A DNA stretch of 35,751 bases, from assembly GCA_012515535.1 (NCBI GenBank), contig JAAYYF010000166.1, forward strand, positions 1 to 35,751, read 5' to 3'. Shown piece by piece: positions 26,997 to 35,602 of this stretch. Origin of the DNA: Deinococcales bacterium (lineage in GTDB: Bacteria; Deinococcota; Deinococci; Deinococcales; Trueperaceae). Position numbers and translations under genes: made by a program. A model generated the notes under the pieces. That model was not told the DNA's origin. It searched no databases and saw only the letters and a list, made by a program, of their open reading frames with translations. The stretch's first letter is position 1. Each line of letters opens with the position of its first letter.

Positions 26997-27326
26997 TCAG
27001 GCGCCCACCGGCACGTACTTGGCGAGCCGCGCCTCGTACGCCGACTTCGGCTGGGCGCCGATCATGACCTCGACGGCCTGCGAGTCCTTGAACAGGATCA
27101 CCGTCGGGATGCTCATCACACGGAACTTCTGGGCGACGGCCATGTGGTCGTCGACGTTGAGCTTGCCGACCTTGACCTTGCCCTCGTACTCCTGGGCCAG
27201 CTCCTCGATGATGGGGCCGACCACGCGGCACGGCCCGCACCAGGGCGCCCAGAAGTCGACGAGCACGAGACCCGACTGGGTCTCCTCCGTGAAGTTGTCG
27301 TCGGTGAACTCGATGAGGTTGGACAT
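26997..27326 (-). CDS. trxA: Thioredoxin
   Basis: A 109-residue cytoplasmic dithiol reductant. It has the standard fold: 'LVLVDFWAPWCGPCRVVGPI' with active-site Cys30 and Cys33 (WCGPC), 'VGKLNVDDHMAVAQKFRV', the cis-proline region 'MSIPTVILFKD', and 'VMIGAQPKSAYEARL'. The start at 27326 has AAGGAG 7 bases upstream. The open frame extends to 27458, but those upstream codons look like leader and not protein. Together with thioredoxin reductase, which is not here, it would reduce ribonucleotide reductase and oxidised proteins. It lies downstream of the deaminase gene with a 192-base gap. Confidence 0.95.
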   Translation of the reverse strand: MSNLIEFTDDNFTEETQSGLVLVDFWAPWCGPCRVVGPIIEELAQEYEGKVKVGKLNVDDHMAVAQKFRVMSIPTVILFKDSQAVEVMIGAQPKSAYEARLAKYVPVGA

Positions 27327-27518
27327 CTCCCGCTCCTTCTCGGGGCCCGTTCCCGGTGCCTCCGTGGCGTCCGGCGCCGGGGGGTGCGCTGGACGACCGG
27401 CGCCGTGCGGCGCCGCCAGTCGCTGCGCGCCAGGGAGCGCGCGGTTCCTGGCCCTCAATCTACCGGGCGGCGGCGCCGGCGTCGTGTCGCTCCGTCGACA
27501 CGCCCGCGCCCGGCGCGG

Positions 27519-28697
27519 CTAGCACCAGACGACGAGGCCGTCGGCGCCGCCGCCCCGACGCACCTGCGGCGGCATGAGCCCCAGCGCCCGGTGACCGCCC
27601 TTGACCGCGGCGCGCACCAGGGCGCGCACGTTGGCGCGCTCGCCGTGCGCCTCGCGCGCGGCCGCCACCTCGCGCGTGACGTCGAGGTCGGGGCTCGAGC
27701 CGCGCGAGTCGGTGCCGAACGCCACCTCCACCGAGTGCTTCGCGTACAGCTGCCACGGGAAGGTGCCGCACCCCAGGGCGGCGTTCGAGCGCGGGCAGTG
27801 CACCACCACCGAGCCGGCGCGCGCCACCAGCCGCACGTCCTCCTCGCTTACGTTCACCATGTGCACCAGCGTGGGCGCGGCCTCGAGCACCCCCAGGTCG
27901 TACAGGTAGCGCACGGGCGAGACGCCGCTCGGGGCGACGCTGGCGCCGAAGGCCGCCAGCCACTCCGCCAGGGCGCCGCGGCCGTGCAGGTGGAAGTCGT
28001 TCTCGAGCGGCGACTCCGCCACGTGGATCGCCAGCGGCAGCCCCTCGACGCGCGCCCAGGCCGCCAGGCGCTGGAGCAGGCGCGGCGCGACGGTGTGCGG
28101 CGTGTGCGGGCTGAGCCCCACCCGCACCCCGCCGGGGCGCTCCAGGGCGCGGAAGCCCGCCACCAGGCGCCGGGCCTCCTCGAAGCGCTCGTCGGCCTCC
28201 TCGTCACGCAGGCCGATGACCTCCCAGTAGGCCACGCCCGTGAGGTCGGGGTCCTCGAGCAGCCGGCGCATCACGGCCGGGTCGGTGACGATGTCGCCGA
28301 CCACGGTCACGCCGTGGCGCTTGAGCTCGGCGATGCCGCGCTCGGCGGCCGCCAGCCCGCGCCCGCCGGCGCGCCCGTGGGCGATGACGCGCTCCATGAA
28401 CGCCGCGTAGGGCGACGCCTCGAAGGCCATGTCGGAGAGGTCGAGGTGGGTGTGGGCGTTGACGACCGGTGGCGACACGGCGAAGCCGCCGTCGACCGCG
28501 CGCGCCTCGGGGAAGGTGCGCGCCGTGGCCGCGTGGTCGCGGACGTCGCTCAGCCAGTAGCCGCCCTCGCGCGCCTGCAGCAGCACGGCCGCGTCGGGGC
28601 GCGGCAGGCCGATGCCGTCGTAGACCACCTCGGCGTGGAGCAGCACGCGCTCCGCGCCCGGGGCGCCCACCACCTCGCCGACCGGCCGTACCGGCAT
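27519..28697 (-). CDS. Aminodeoxyfutalosine deaminase (amidohydrolase, COG0402 type)
   Basis: A 392-residue metal-dependent amidohydrolase. The barrel metal ligands are H82 and H84 ('NAHTHLDL'), a His in 'AIHVAESPLEND', a His in 'HCPRSNAALGCG', and an Asp in 'FGTDSRGSSPDL'. COG0402 proteins deaminate purines and related rings. Among them, a Deinococcus radiodurans member is known to deaminate 6-aminodeoxyfutalosine to futalosine in the futalosine route to menaquinone. The gene sits 10 bases after mqnC on the same strand, which makes that activity the most likely here. Guanine deaminase or another nucleoside deaminase is the alternative. The 5' AGGT ahead of the ATG is only a modest ribosome site. 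A small dyad (27484-27501) follows the stop but is not a convincing terminator. Confidence 0.78.
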   Translation of the reverse strand: MPVRPVGEVVGAPGAERVLLHAEVVYDGIGLPRPDAAVLLQAREGGYWLSDVRDHAATARTFPEARAVDGGFAVSPPVVNAHTHLDLSDMAFEASPYAAFMERVIAHGRAGGRGLAAAERGIAELKRHGVTVVGDIVTDPAVMRRLLEDPDLTGVAYWEVIGLRDEEADERFEEARRLVAGFRALERPGGVRVGLSPHTPHTVAPRLLQRLAAWARVEGLPLAIHVAESPLENDFHLHGRGALAEWLAAFGASVAPSGVSPVRYLYDLGVLEAAPTLVHMVNVSEEDVRLVARAGSVVVHCPRSNAALGCGTFPWQLYAKHSVEVAFGTDSRGSSPDLDVTREVAAAREAHGERANVRALVRAAVKGGHRALGLMPPQVRRGGGADGLVVWC

Positions 28698-28707
28698 GCC
28701 GGCTACC

Positions 28708-29877
28708 TCAGCCGGCGCGCGCGCCCGGAGCGGCGGGCGGCGCGTCGCCCGGCTCCGGAACGGGGACGGGCGCGAACTCGGCCAGGACCTGCTCGGGGCC
28801 CTTGACGATGCCGTAGAGCGAGTCGCGCTGCGCCGGCAGGTAGCCAGCGTCGACGATCTGGCGCACGATCTCGTGCTCGGGGGTGGCGCGGTGCTTGGCG
28901 CCCGCCTGCGACACCACGTTCTCCTCGAGCATGGTGCTGCCGAAGTCGTTGCAGCCGAAGCTCAGCGCCGTCTGGGCGACCTTGTAGCCCATGGTGGGCC
29001 AGGAGGCCTGGAAGTTGACCACGTTGTCGAGCAGCAGGCGGCTGACGGCCACGTTCTGGAGGTACTCGTGGGCGCCGGCGCCCGGCACCTTGCCGTCGAT
29101 GCGCACGCCGCTGGTCTGCAGCGTCCAGGAGATGAACGCCGAGAAGCCGTTGCCGTGGCTCGCCAGGGCGCGGTCCTGCTGCTCGCGCACGCGCAGCATG
29201 CTCGCGACGCGCTGCGCCGGCGTCTCACCGAAGCCGATCACCATGGTGGCGGTGGTGTAGAGCCCCAGCGCCTGCGCCTCGCCCATGATGCGGATCCAGT
29301 CGTCGGCCGAGATGCGCGCGGGCGAGATGTGCGCAGCGTGACGCACCTCGTCGACGAGCATCTCGCCGCCGCCGCCGGGCAGGCCGTCGAGGCCCGCCGC
29401 CTGCAGCTCCACCAGCACCTCACGGCTGCTCATGCCGGTGAGCTTGGCCATGCCCTTGATCTCCTCGGGGCTGAACGCCTCGATGCGGATGCTGGGGTGG
29501 TGCTCCTTGAGGTGGCGCAGGAGGTCGAGGTACCACTCGAACGGCAGGTAGCGGTTGACGCCGCCCTGCATGAGGATGCGGCTGCCGCCGACCGCCTCCA
29601 GCTCGCGCACCTTGTCGGAGACCTGCTCGTAGCTGAGGGTGTAGGCGTCGGCCTGGCGGCGCGTGCGGTAGAAGCCGCAGAAGGAGCAGCCCACCGAGCA
29701 GACGTTGGAGTAGTTGATGTTGCGGTCGATGAGGTAGGTGACGACCTCGGGGTCGGTGCGCTGGCGCCTGACGGCGTCGGCGGCGGCGGCCAGGTCGAAG
29801 AGGGGGAGGTCGTAGAGGGCCACGGCCTCGTCGGGCGTGAGACGCTGTCCGGAAGCGGCCTTGGCTAGCAGGCTCAT
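28708..29877 (-). CDS. mqnC: Cyclic dehypoxanthinyl futalosine synthase MqnC
   Basis: A radical-SAM enzyme of the futalosine pathway to menaquinone: it cyclises dehypoxanthinyl futalosine. The 389-residue protein has the cluster motif at C60, C64 and C67 in 'NYSNVCSVGCSFCGFYR'. The CxFCxFYR form is typical of MqnC, whereas MqnE carries a different surrounding sequence. 'GGVNRYLPFEWYLDLLRHLK', 'AFSPEEIKGMAKLTGMSSRE', 'PGGGGEMLVDEVR' and the terminal 'FGCNDFGSTMLEENVVSQAG' also match. The ATG at 29877 is supported by TATGCT 6 bases upstream; the frame extends to 30111 but crosses into the divergent gene. Partners mqnA/B/E are not in the window. Confidence 0.92.
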   Translation of the reverse strand: MSLLAKAASGQRLTPDEAVALYDLPLFDLAAAADAVRRQRTDPEVVTYLIDRNINYSNVCSVGCSFCGFYRTRRQADAYTLSYEQVSDKVRELEAVGGSRILMQGGVNRYLPFEWYLDLLRHLKEHHPSIRIEAFSPEEIKGMAKLTGMSSREVLVELQAAGLDGLPGGGGEMLVDEVRHAAHISPARISADDWIRIMGEAQALGLYTTATMVIGFGETPAQRVASMLRVREQQDRALASHGNGFSAFISWTLQTSGVRIDGKVPGAGAHEYLQNVAVSRLLLDNVVNFQASWPTMGYKVAQTALSFGCNDFGSTMLEENVVSQAGAKHRATPEHEIVRQIVDAGYLPAQRDSLYGIVKGPEQVLAEFAPVPVPEPGDAPPAAPGARAG

Positions 29878-29883
29878 GCGGCG

Positions 29884-29889
29884 AGCATA
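29884..29889 (-). promoter_or_regulatory. -10 box TATGCT for leaderless mqnC mRNA
   Basis: TATGCT is followed by CGCCGC and then ATG at 29877. It lies 41 bases from the oppositely oriented box of the ATPase gene. Confidence 0.6.
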
Positions 29890-29929
29890 GCACCGTCCCT
29901 GGCTGTGTACTTGCGCGTTGGTAGACAGG

Positions 29930-29935
29930 TAAACT
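29930..29935 (+). promoter_or_regulatory. -10 box TAAACT for leaderless ATPase/acu operon mRNA
   Basis: TAAACT is followed by GCCGGT and then ATG at 29942. No ribosome site is present. This is the only visible promoter for the ATPase-acuABC run. Confidence 0.55.
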
Positions 29936-29941
29936 GCCGGT

Positions 29942-32900
29942 ATGACCAAGACCCGCAACGAGGCGGGGAGCCCCTGGCGCCCCATCTTCGAGGAGGTCCG
30001 CCAGGCCGTCGGCCATAAGCGGGACGAGCACGGCATGGTCGGCAGCATCAACTGGCTGCGCCACGCCATGGAGGCCCGCGGCGCCAACCCGAACGTGGTG
30101 CGCAACATCATCTACCGCGACAAGGGCCGGCTGCCGGACAAACGCGCGCTCTTCCTCATCCTCGACGAGCTGTGGCGCTCGACCGGCCGCCCGCCCCTCC
30201 GCATGCCCGAGCTGGAGGCGCTGATCTCGCCGAACGCCAGCGCCGAGCAGGAGGTGCTGCAGCTGATGGGCCGCGACAAGCGCCGCGCCTACAAGGCGCT
30301 GCTGGGCGGCCTCCGCGCCGGCGAGATGCCCAAGGTGCTCGTCACCGGGCGCCCCGGCTCCGGCAAGACGCTCCTCACCGACTACGTGCAGCACGGGCTC
30401 GAGCTGGCCGGCTTCGGCGCCGACGACATCGTGCGCCTAGAGTTCGGCTCCGTCGACCTCGCCACCTCGCTGACGCGCCTGGGCGTGAGCCTGGGCGTGC
30501 CCAGCGAGGTGATGGAGTCGCGCCTGGTGCGCATCGGCACCGCCAGCGCCTTCGCGGTGCAGGCCGACGCCCAGGCCGAGGTGGTGCGCGTGCTGCTCGA
30601 CGCCGTGCGCCAGCGCCGGGACAAGCTGGTGCTGCTGCTGCACGTGTCGCAGGGGCTCACGGCCCAGGACAGCCTCGGGCTGGCCCCGCTGCGCCTCAAC
30701 ACCCCCGAGGTGCCGCGCGTGGGCGCCCCCGAGTGGCTGTGGGTCACGCTGCTCGAGCCGCTGGCGCGGCAGCCGCAGGTGGCGCTGTTCGTGACCATGA
30801 CCGACCTGCCCGCCCGCGCCATGCAGCGCCTGGGGCAGTTCGAGGACCCCATCCGCCTCACGCCGCCCACCGCCGCCGACGCGCGGCGCTTCGTGAAGGC
30901 GCGCGTGCCGCACCTGTCGCCCACGCAGCAGGAGGACATCGTCCAGCGCGCCGGGCGCTCGTTCGAGGAGCTGCGCACGCTCACGCTGCTGGCGCAGGCG
31001 CGCTCGCCGCAGCCCGACGGCGGCGCGGCCGGCGAGGAGTACATCGAGCAGCTGAGCCGCCTGGTGGAGGTCACCGGCGACCCCGAGCTGCGCGCCTTCC
31101 TGGCGGCGCTGGCGGTGCTGTCGCCGCCCGACTTCCCCACCTTCGACGCCCGCGTGCTGCGCCAGGTGCAGGGCCTGAAGCGCGAGCTGGGGCCGTTCGA
31201 GCTGTCGTTCCTCGACGCCGTGCCGGGCCAGCCCGAGCAGTACCGCAGCTTCTCGCGGCAGCTGACGCGCGAGCTGCAGGCGCGGCTGCACGAGTCCGAC
31301 CCCGACTACTACCGGCGCGTGCAGCACGCCGCCGCCGACGCCTACCGCGAGGCGGCCGAGGTCGAGCCCGACGGCGAGGCCGCCGCCCGCTACCTGCACC
31401 ACCTGTTCGAGTCGCGCGACTGGCGCGAGCTCACCGACTGGCTGTCGCGCTACGCCGTGTCGCACGCGCTGGTGCGGCGCGTCTGGCAAGCGGCCACGTC
31501 CGAGCTGCAGGGGCAGCCGGAGCTCGACCTGGTGGCGCGCGAGGTGGCGTCGCACTACGTGCGCCTCGGCGCCTACGACCACCCCGACGCCGTGCGCGCC
31601 TTCGAGACCGGCGCCGCCTCCGCCGACCCCAGCCTGCGCGCCTGGACGCTGGTCAAGCGCGCCGAGGGCGAGGTGCTGGCGGGGCGCTTCGACCGCGCCG
31701 AGGTGCTGCTCGACACCAGCCCGCCCTCCGACGACCCCCTGATCCGCGCCGAGGCGGCGCTGGCGCGCGCCAGCATCATGCGCTGGCGCAGCGAGCTCGA
31801 CGCCGCCGCGCAGCTGGTGGCCGACGAGGTGCGCACCGAGCTGGCGCGCCTGCCCGGCCCCGAGCGCAGCGCCCAGGCGCGCCTGGCGCTCACCAAGGCC
31901 ACGGTCTGGGAGGGGCTGATCGCCAAGGACCGCGGCGAGCTCGAGGAGGCGCTGGCCGCCTTCGAGCTCGCCAGCCCCGACGACGACCTGGTGGCGGCGC
32001 GGGTGGCGTTCCAGCGCGGCGACGTCTGCCTGAAGCTGGGGCGCTTCGACGCCGCCCTGACCGCCCTCGACGCGGCGGTCGAGGCCGCGGGGCGCTCCGA
32101 GGCGCTGGCGCAGGAGCAGGCGCGCTACCTTGCGCGCCGCGGCACGCTGCATCGCCTGCGCGGCGACCTGCCGGCCTCGCAGGCCGACTTCGCCGCGGCG
32201 CGCGAGCAGCTGGAGGCCGCCGAGCTCGAGGGCCCCGAGCGGGAGTTCTGGCGCGCCAAGCTCGACGACGAGTCGGCCTACACCGCGCTCGCCGCCGGCG
32301 ACTTCGAGGAGGCCACCTTCCTCATCACCCACGCGCTCGCCACCTTCCGTGCCTACGCCGCGGCGGCCGGCGCCGACGCGACCTTCCGCGTGCTGCGCGG
32401 CACCCTGCACCTGGCCACCGCCTACGCCTGCCGCGGCCTGGCCCAGCCGCTGCGCCTGCCGTACACCGTGCTGCGCAGCGAGTCCGACGGCCCCGACCTG
32501 CGCCACGCCCGCGAGCGCATCGACGAGGTGATCTCCGCGCTCGCCGGCGCCCCCCGGCACCAGGGCGCCCTCAAGCGCCAGGCGCTGCTGCTGGCCAGCC
32601 GCTTCGCTGCCAGCGGCGACGAGGGCCAGGCGTTCGCCGACGCCGCCCTCGAGCTCTCCCGCTACCCGTACCAGCGCGCCCAGGCGCTGGCCGCGCGCGC
32701 CGCGGCCAAGCTGCGGCGGACCGACCTCGCGGGGGCGCTGACCGACCTGGGCGAGGCGGACGCGGCGCTGGCGCGCGTGGCCGACAGCGCGCTCGCGCCC
32801 GAGCGCGGCGACACCGGCCTGCGCTCGCAGCTCGCCGCCCTCACCATCGCCGCGCACCTGGCGGCCGACGCCGAGAAGGAGGCCGCCGAGGCGCTCGTGG

Positions 32901-33121
32901 CCGCGCTCGAGGACGACGAGCTGGCCCCGTACCACGAGGGGCTGCTGCGCGCCTTCGGCGAGTCGGCCGACGCCGTGGGGGTGACGGGCGGCTGGAGGAG
33001 CCACCGGCGTCTGCGGCTGCTGCTCGGCGTCGACGGCACCGGTCCCTCCACCCCGGCGCGCCTGCCCGACGCTCTCGTGGCCGCCTGGCGCTCGCGCGGG
33101 CGGCTGGCGCCGACCGGCTAG
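29942..33121 (+). CDS. STAND-like P-loop ATPase with helical TPR repeats
   Basis: A 1,059-residue protein I do not recognise as a named family. Residues 35-80 ('INWLRHAMEARGANPNVVRN' to 'LPDKRALFLILDELWRSTGR') look like a compact helical, possibly DNA-binding domain. Residues 128-350 form a P-loop ATPase with Walker A 'GRPGSGKT' (136-143) and a hydrophobic strand 'KLVLLLHVSQG' (228-238). In that strand the usual Walker B acidic residue is missing: His-Val-Ser follows. A sensor-like 'VALFVTMTDLP' (280-290) comes next. A winged-helix-like part follows (about 370-480). From about 560 to 1,000 there are repeated helix pairs in the Ala/Leu-rich TPR style ('AARVAFQRGDVCLKLGRFDA', 'EQARYLARRGTLHRLRGDLP'). 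STAND proteins with this layout act as signalling or regulatory switches. It precedes acuA by 8 bases, so it probably belongs to the acu operon. Confidence 0.8.
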   Translation: MTKTRNEAGSPWRPIFEEVRQAVGHKRDEHGMVGSINWLRHAMEARGANPNVVRNIIYRDKGRLPDKRALFLILDELWRSTGRPPLRMPELEALISPNASAEQEVLQLMGRDKRRAYKALLGGLRAGEMPKVLVTGRPGSGKTLLTDYVQHGLELAGFGADDIVRLEFGSVDLATSLTRLGVSLGVPSEVMESRLVRIGTASAFAVQADAQAEVVRVLLDAVRQRRDKLVLLLHVSQGLTAQDSLGLAPLRLNTPEVPRVGAPEWLWVTLLEPLARQPQVALFVTMTDLPARAMQRLGQFEDPIRLTPPTAADARRFVKARVPHLSPTQQEDIVQRAGRSFEELRTLTLLAQARSPQPDGGAAGEEYIEQLSRLVEVTGDPELRAFLAALAVLSPPDFPTFDARVLRQVQGLKRELGPFELSFLDAVPGQPEQYRSFSRQLTRELQARLHESDPDYYRRVQHAAADAYREAAEVEPDGEAAARYLHHLFESRDWRELTDWLSRYAVSHALVRRVWQAATSELQGQPELDLVAREVASHYVRLGAYDHPDAVRAFETGAASADPSLRAWTLVKRAEGEVLAGRFDRAEVLLDTSPPSDDPLIRAEAALARASIMRWRSELDAAAQLVADEVRTELARLPGPERSAQARLALTKATVWEGLIAKDRGELEEALAAFELASPDDDLVAARVAFQRGDVCLKLGRFDAALTALDAAVEAAGRSEALAQEQARYLARRGTLHRLRGDLPASQADFAAAREQLEAAELEGPEREFWRAKLDDESAYTALAAGDFEEATFLITHALATFRAYAAAAGADATFRVLRGTLHLATAYACRGLAQPLRLPYTVLRSESDGPDLRHARERIDEVISALAGAPRHQGALKRQALLLASRFAASGDEGQAFADAALELSRYPYQRAQALAARAAAKLRRTDLAGALTDLGEADAALARVADSALAPERGDTGLRSQLAALTIAAHLAADAEKEAAEALVAALEDDELAPYHEGLLRAFGESADAVGVTGGWRSHRRLRLLLGVDGTGPSTPARLPDALVAAWRSRGRLAPTG

Positions 33122-33129
33122 CGCGGGCG

Positions 33130-33735
33130 ATGGCGAGGGCGGAGCCGCGCGTCGAGGTCGCCGCGCCGCCGCAGCGGCTGGCGCGCCTCGTGCCCGACCC
33201 GCAGCTCGACCGCTTCCGCCCGCCCGCCAGCCAGCTGGCCGCGCTCGTCGACATCGCCGCCGACCCGCGCGGCACGGTCACGGCGCTGGTGGCCGACGAG
33301 CGCCTGCTGGGCTACGCCGCGTTCCACCCGCCCTCGGCCATCGAGGCGTGGGGCCACGACCGCACCGGCGAGCTGATCGAGCTGGGCGCGGTGGAGGTGG
33401 CGCCGGCGCTGCGCGGGCGCGGTTGGGCCGAGCGCCTGCTGACCGAGTCGTTCGCGGGCGGGCGCTTCGATCCCACCGTGGTGTTCGCCACCCTGTACGC
33501 CTGGCACTACGACCTGCGCCGCAGCGGCCTCACCGACGTGGCCTACCGCCGCATGCTCGAGCGCCTCTACCGCTCGGCGGGCCTGGAGCTCTACCCCACC
33601 AGCGACGAGGACGTGCGCTCCAGCCCCGCCAACGCCCTGATGGCGCGCGTCGGCCCCCAGGCGCCGCCGGAGGTGGTCGAGGAGTTCCACCGCCTGCGGC
33701 GCGCCGCTCCCGGCGCGCCGCACGTCGCCTGGTAG
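33130..33735 (+). CDS. acuA: GNAT acetyltransferase AcuA
   Basis: AcuA in Bacillus acetylates a lysine of acetyl-CoA synthetase, switching it off. This 201-residue protein has 'LGYAAFHPPSAIEAWG', then 'ELGAVEVAPALRGRGWAERL' (GNAT motif A with the RGRG acetyl-CoA loop). It then has 'TLYAWHYDLRRSGLTDVAYR' and 'SDEDVRSSPANALMARVG', which correspond to conserved blocks of the Bacillus protein. The ATG at 33130 comes 8 bases after the ATPase stop and has no strong ribosome site, so it is probably read by coupling. The target, acetyl-CoA synthetase, is not in the window. A first part (residues 1-50) is less conserved. Confidence 0.87.
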   Translation: MARAEPRVEVAAPPQRLARLVPDPQLDRFRPPASQLAALVDIAADPRGTVTALVADERLLGYAAFHPPSAIEAWGHDRTGELIELGAVEVAPALRGRGWAERLLTESFAGGRFDPTVVFATLYAWHYDLRRSGLTDVAYRRMLERLYRSAGLELYPTSDEDVRSSPANALMARVGPQAPPEVVEEFHRLRRAAPGAPHVAW

Positions 33736-33754
33736 CCTGGGACGAGGAGAGAAG

Positions 33755-34405
33755 ATGCTGGTCCGAGAGATCATGACGCGCCAGGTGGTGGCCATCGGCC
33801 CCGACACCCCCATCCGAGACGTGCAGCTGCTCATGGAGCAGCGCAACATCCGCCACTTCCCGATCCTCGACCACGGCCCGAACGGCGACGACGGCGTCGA
33901 CCGCCTGGTGGGCATCGTCTCCGACCGCGACGTGCGCCTGGTGGGCGCCGACCACCCGCGCGCGCCCGAAGGGGTCAAGGCCACCGACCCGGTGCGGGCG
34001 CTGATGGTCCACCCGGTGATCACCGCGCACCCCGACGACCCCATCGAGGAGACCGCCAAGACGCTGCGGGCGCGCAAGATCGGCGCCCTGCCGGTGATGG
34101 AGGACGAGCGCCTGGTGGGCATCGTCACCGCCATCGACATGCTCGACGCGCTGGTGCGCATGTCGGGCGTCACGGGCGCCTCCTCGCGCCTGGAGGTCGA
34201 GGTGGTCGACCGCCCCGGGGCGCTGGCGGGCCTGCTCGACCGCGTCGCGAGCCGCAACGTCAACGTCTCGAGCGTCATGACGTCGCGCGCCGACGAGGGC
34301 ACGGTCACCTTCGTGCTGCGCGTCGGCACGCTGCGCGGCCACGAGCTCGCCGCCTACCTGCGCGGCCTCGGCTACACCGTGCTCTGGCCGCTCGAGCGCC
34401 CGTGA
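33755..34405 (+). CDS. acuB: CBS-ACT domain protein AcuB
   Basis: A 216-residue sensor-type protein. Two CBS domains ('MLVREIMTRQVVAIGPDTPI' through about 65, and 'ALMVHPVITAHPDDPIEETA' through about 135) form a nucleotide-binding pair. An ACT domain follows (about 145-210, 'LEVEVVDRPGALAGLLDRVA' and 'VNVSSVMTSRADEGTVTFVL'), a small-ligand module. This CBS-CBS-ACT order is that of AcuB from Bacillus, whose exact job is unsettled; an energy or amino-acid sensing role is plausible. The ribosome site is GAGGAGAG 3-10 bases upstream. It lies between acuA and acuC, and its stop overlaps the acuC GTG by 4 bases. Confidence 0.9.
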   Translation: MLVREIMTRQVVAIGPDTPIRDVQLLMEQRNIRHFPILDHGPNGDDGVDRLVGIVSDRDVRLVGADHPRAPEGVKATDPVRALMVHPVITAHPDDPIEETAKTLRARKIGALPVMEDERLVGIVTAIDMLDALVRMSGVTGASSRLEVEVVDRPGALAGLLDRVASRNVNVSSVMTSRADEGTVTFVLRVGTLRGHELAAYLRGLGYTVLWPLERP

Positions 34406-35589
34406 GCGCCGGCTACCGCTTCGTCTACGCCCCGGCCCTCGCAGGCTTCGAGCTCGCGCGCGAGCACCCCTTCAAGCCGCTGCGCCTCGAGCTGACGCGC
34501 TCGCTGCTCGAGGCCACCGGCCTGCTGGCGGCGGACGAGGTGGTGGCGCCCGAGCCGCTGCCGCCCGCGGCGCTGCTCGCGGTCCACGAGCGCCGCTACG
34601 TGGCGGCGGTCGAGGCGGCCTCGCGCGGCGAGCGCCCCTCCGACCTGCTGCTGTACGGCCTCGGCACCGGCGACAACCCCGTGTTCGCCGGCATGCACGA
34701 GGTGGTGCTGGGGGTGTGCGCCGCCACCGTCACGGCCGTCGACCTGGTGGCGTCGGGCCGGGCGCGGCGCGCGGCGAGCTTCGCCGGCGGCCTGCACCAC
34801 GCGCAGGCGGCCAAGGCGTCGGGCTTCTGCCTCTACAACGACCTGGCGCTCGGCATCCGTCACGCCCAGCAGGCCTACGGGCTGAGGGTCGCCTACCTCG
34901 ACGTGGACGCCCACCACGGCGACGGCGTGCAGTGGCTGTTCTACGAGGACCCCACGGTGCTCACCGTCAGCCTGCACGAGTCGGGGCGCTACCTGTTCCC
35001 CGGCACCGGCCACGTCTACGAGACGGGCCGCGGCGCCGGGCGCGGCACGGCGGTGAACGTGCCGCTCGAGCCGTACACCGAGGACGCCTCGTTCCTGGAG
35101 GCCTTCGACACGGTGGTGGGGCCGGCGCTGCGCGCCTTCGCCCCCGACCTGATCGTTCTCCAGGCGGGCGCCGACATGCACCGCTTCGACCCGCTCGCCG
35201 ACCTGAACCTCACCCTCGCCGGCATGGCCGCCTGCTACGAGCGCGTGGTGGCGCTCGCCGACGAGCTCACGGGCGGGCGCCTGGTGGTCACGGGCGGCGG
35301 CGGCTACGACCCCTACCGCACCGTGCCGCGCGCCTGGGCGCACGCCTGGGCCGCGCTCACCGGCCGCCAGCTGCCCGCTACGCTGCCCGAGAGGTGGCGC
35401 GCCGTGTGGCACGCGCGCTTGGGCCCCGAGGCCGCCGCGCTGCCGCGCACGGCCAGCGAGGACCCCGACGACTTCCCACCCGCGCCGCACCGCGACGCCA
35501 TCACGCGTCGCAACCGTCACGTCGCGCAGCGCGCGCTGGCTACCCTGCAGGAGCTCTGGCGCGAGACCGGGCTCATCAGGGCCGACTGA
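34402..35589 (+). CDS. acuC: Histone-deacetylase-family protein AcuC
   Basis: AcuC removes the acetyl group added by AcuA, reactivating acetyl-CoA synthetase. The 395-residue protein has the class I deacetylase active site: the His pair in '[19 protein letters not shown]' (H132, H133), zinc ligands in '[11 protein letters not shown]' (D169, H171), a further Asp in '[19 protein letters not shown]', and '[15 protein letters not shown]' with the catalytic Tyr region. The GTG start overlaps the acuB stop (GTGA), so both are translated together. It ends 13 bases before an unrelated dehydrogenase gene that may share the transcript. Confidence 0.92.
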   Translation: MSAGYRFVYAPALAGFELAREHPFKPLRLELTRSLLEATGLLAADEVVAPEPLPPAALLAVHERRYVAAVEAASRGERPSDLLLYGLGTGDNPVFAGMHEVVLGVCAATVTAVDLVASGRARRAASFAGGLHHAQAAKASGFCLYNDLALGIRHAQQAYGLRVAYLDVDAHHGDGVQWLFYEDPTVLTVSLHESGRYLFPGTGHVYETGRGAGRGTAVNVPLEPYTEDASFLEAFDTVVGPALRAFAPDLIVLQAGADMHRFDPLADLNLTLAGMAACYERVVALADELTGGRLVVTGGGGYDPYRTVPRAWAHAWAALTGRQLPATLPERWRAVWHARLGPEAAALPRTASEDPDDFPPAPHRDAITRRNRHVAQRALATLQELWRETGLIRAD

Positions 35590-35602
35590 CCGGAGGAGAG
35601 AG

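Noticed and set aside
27327-27518. Gene in the thioredoxin-deaminase gap
   Set aside because: The 192 bases hold only an upstream extension of the thioredoxin frame, small GC dyads and a lone TAGATT that could be a -10. Nothing supports a protein or RNA gene.
29878-30111. Extended mqnC start
   Set aside because: It would overlap the divergent ATPase gene by 170 bases. The TATGCT box 6 bases before the ATG at 29877 gives a better start.
29942-33121. Antiphage (Avs-like) STAND defence protein
   Set aside because: No nuclease, protease or membrane-pore effector domain is visible. The gene lies in a metabolic operon, and no other defence or mobile genes are in the window.
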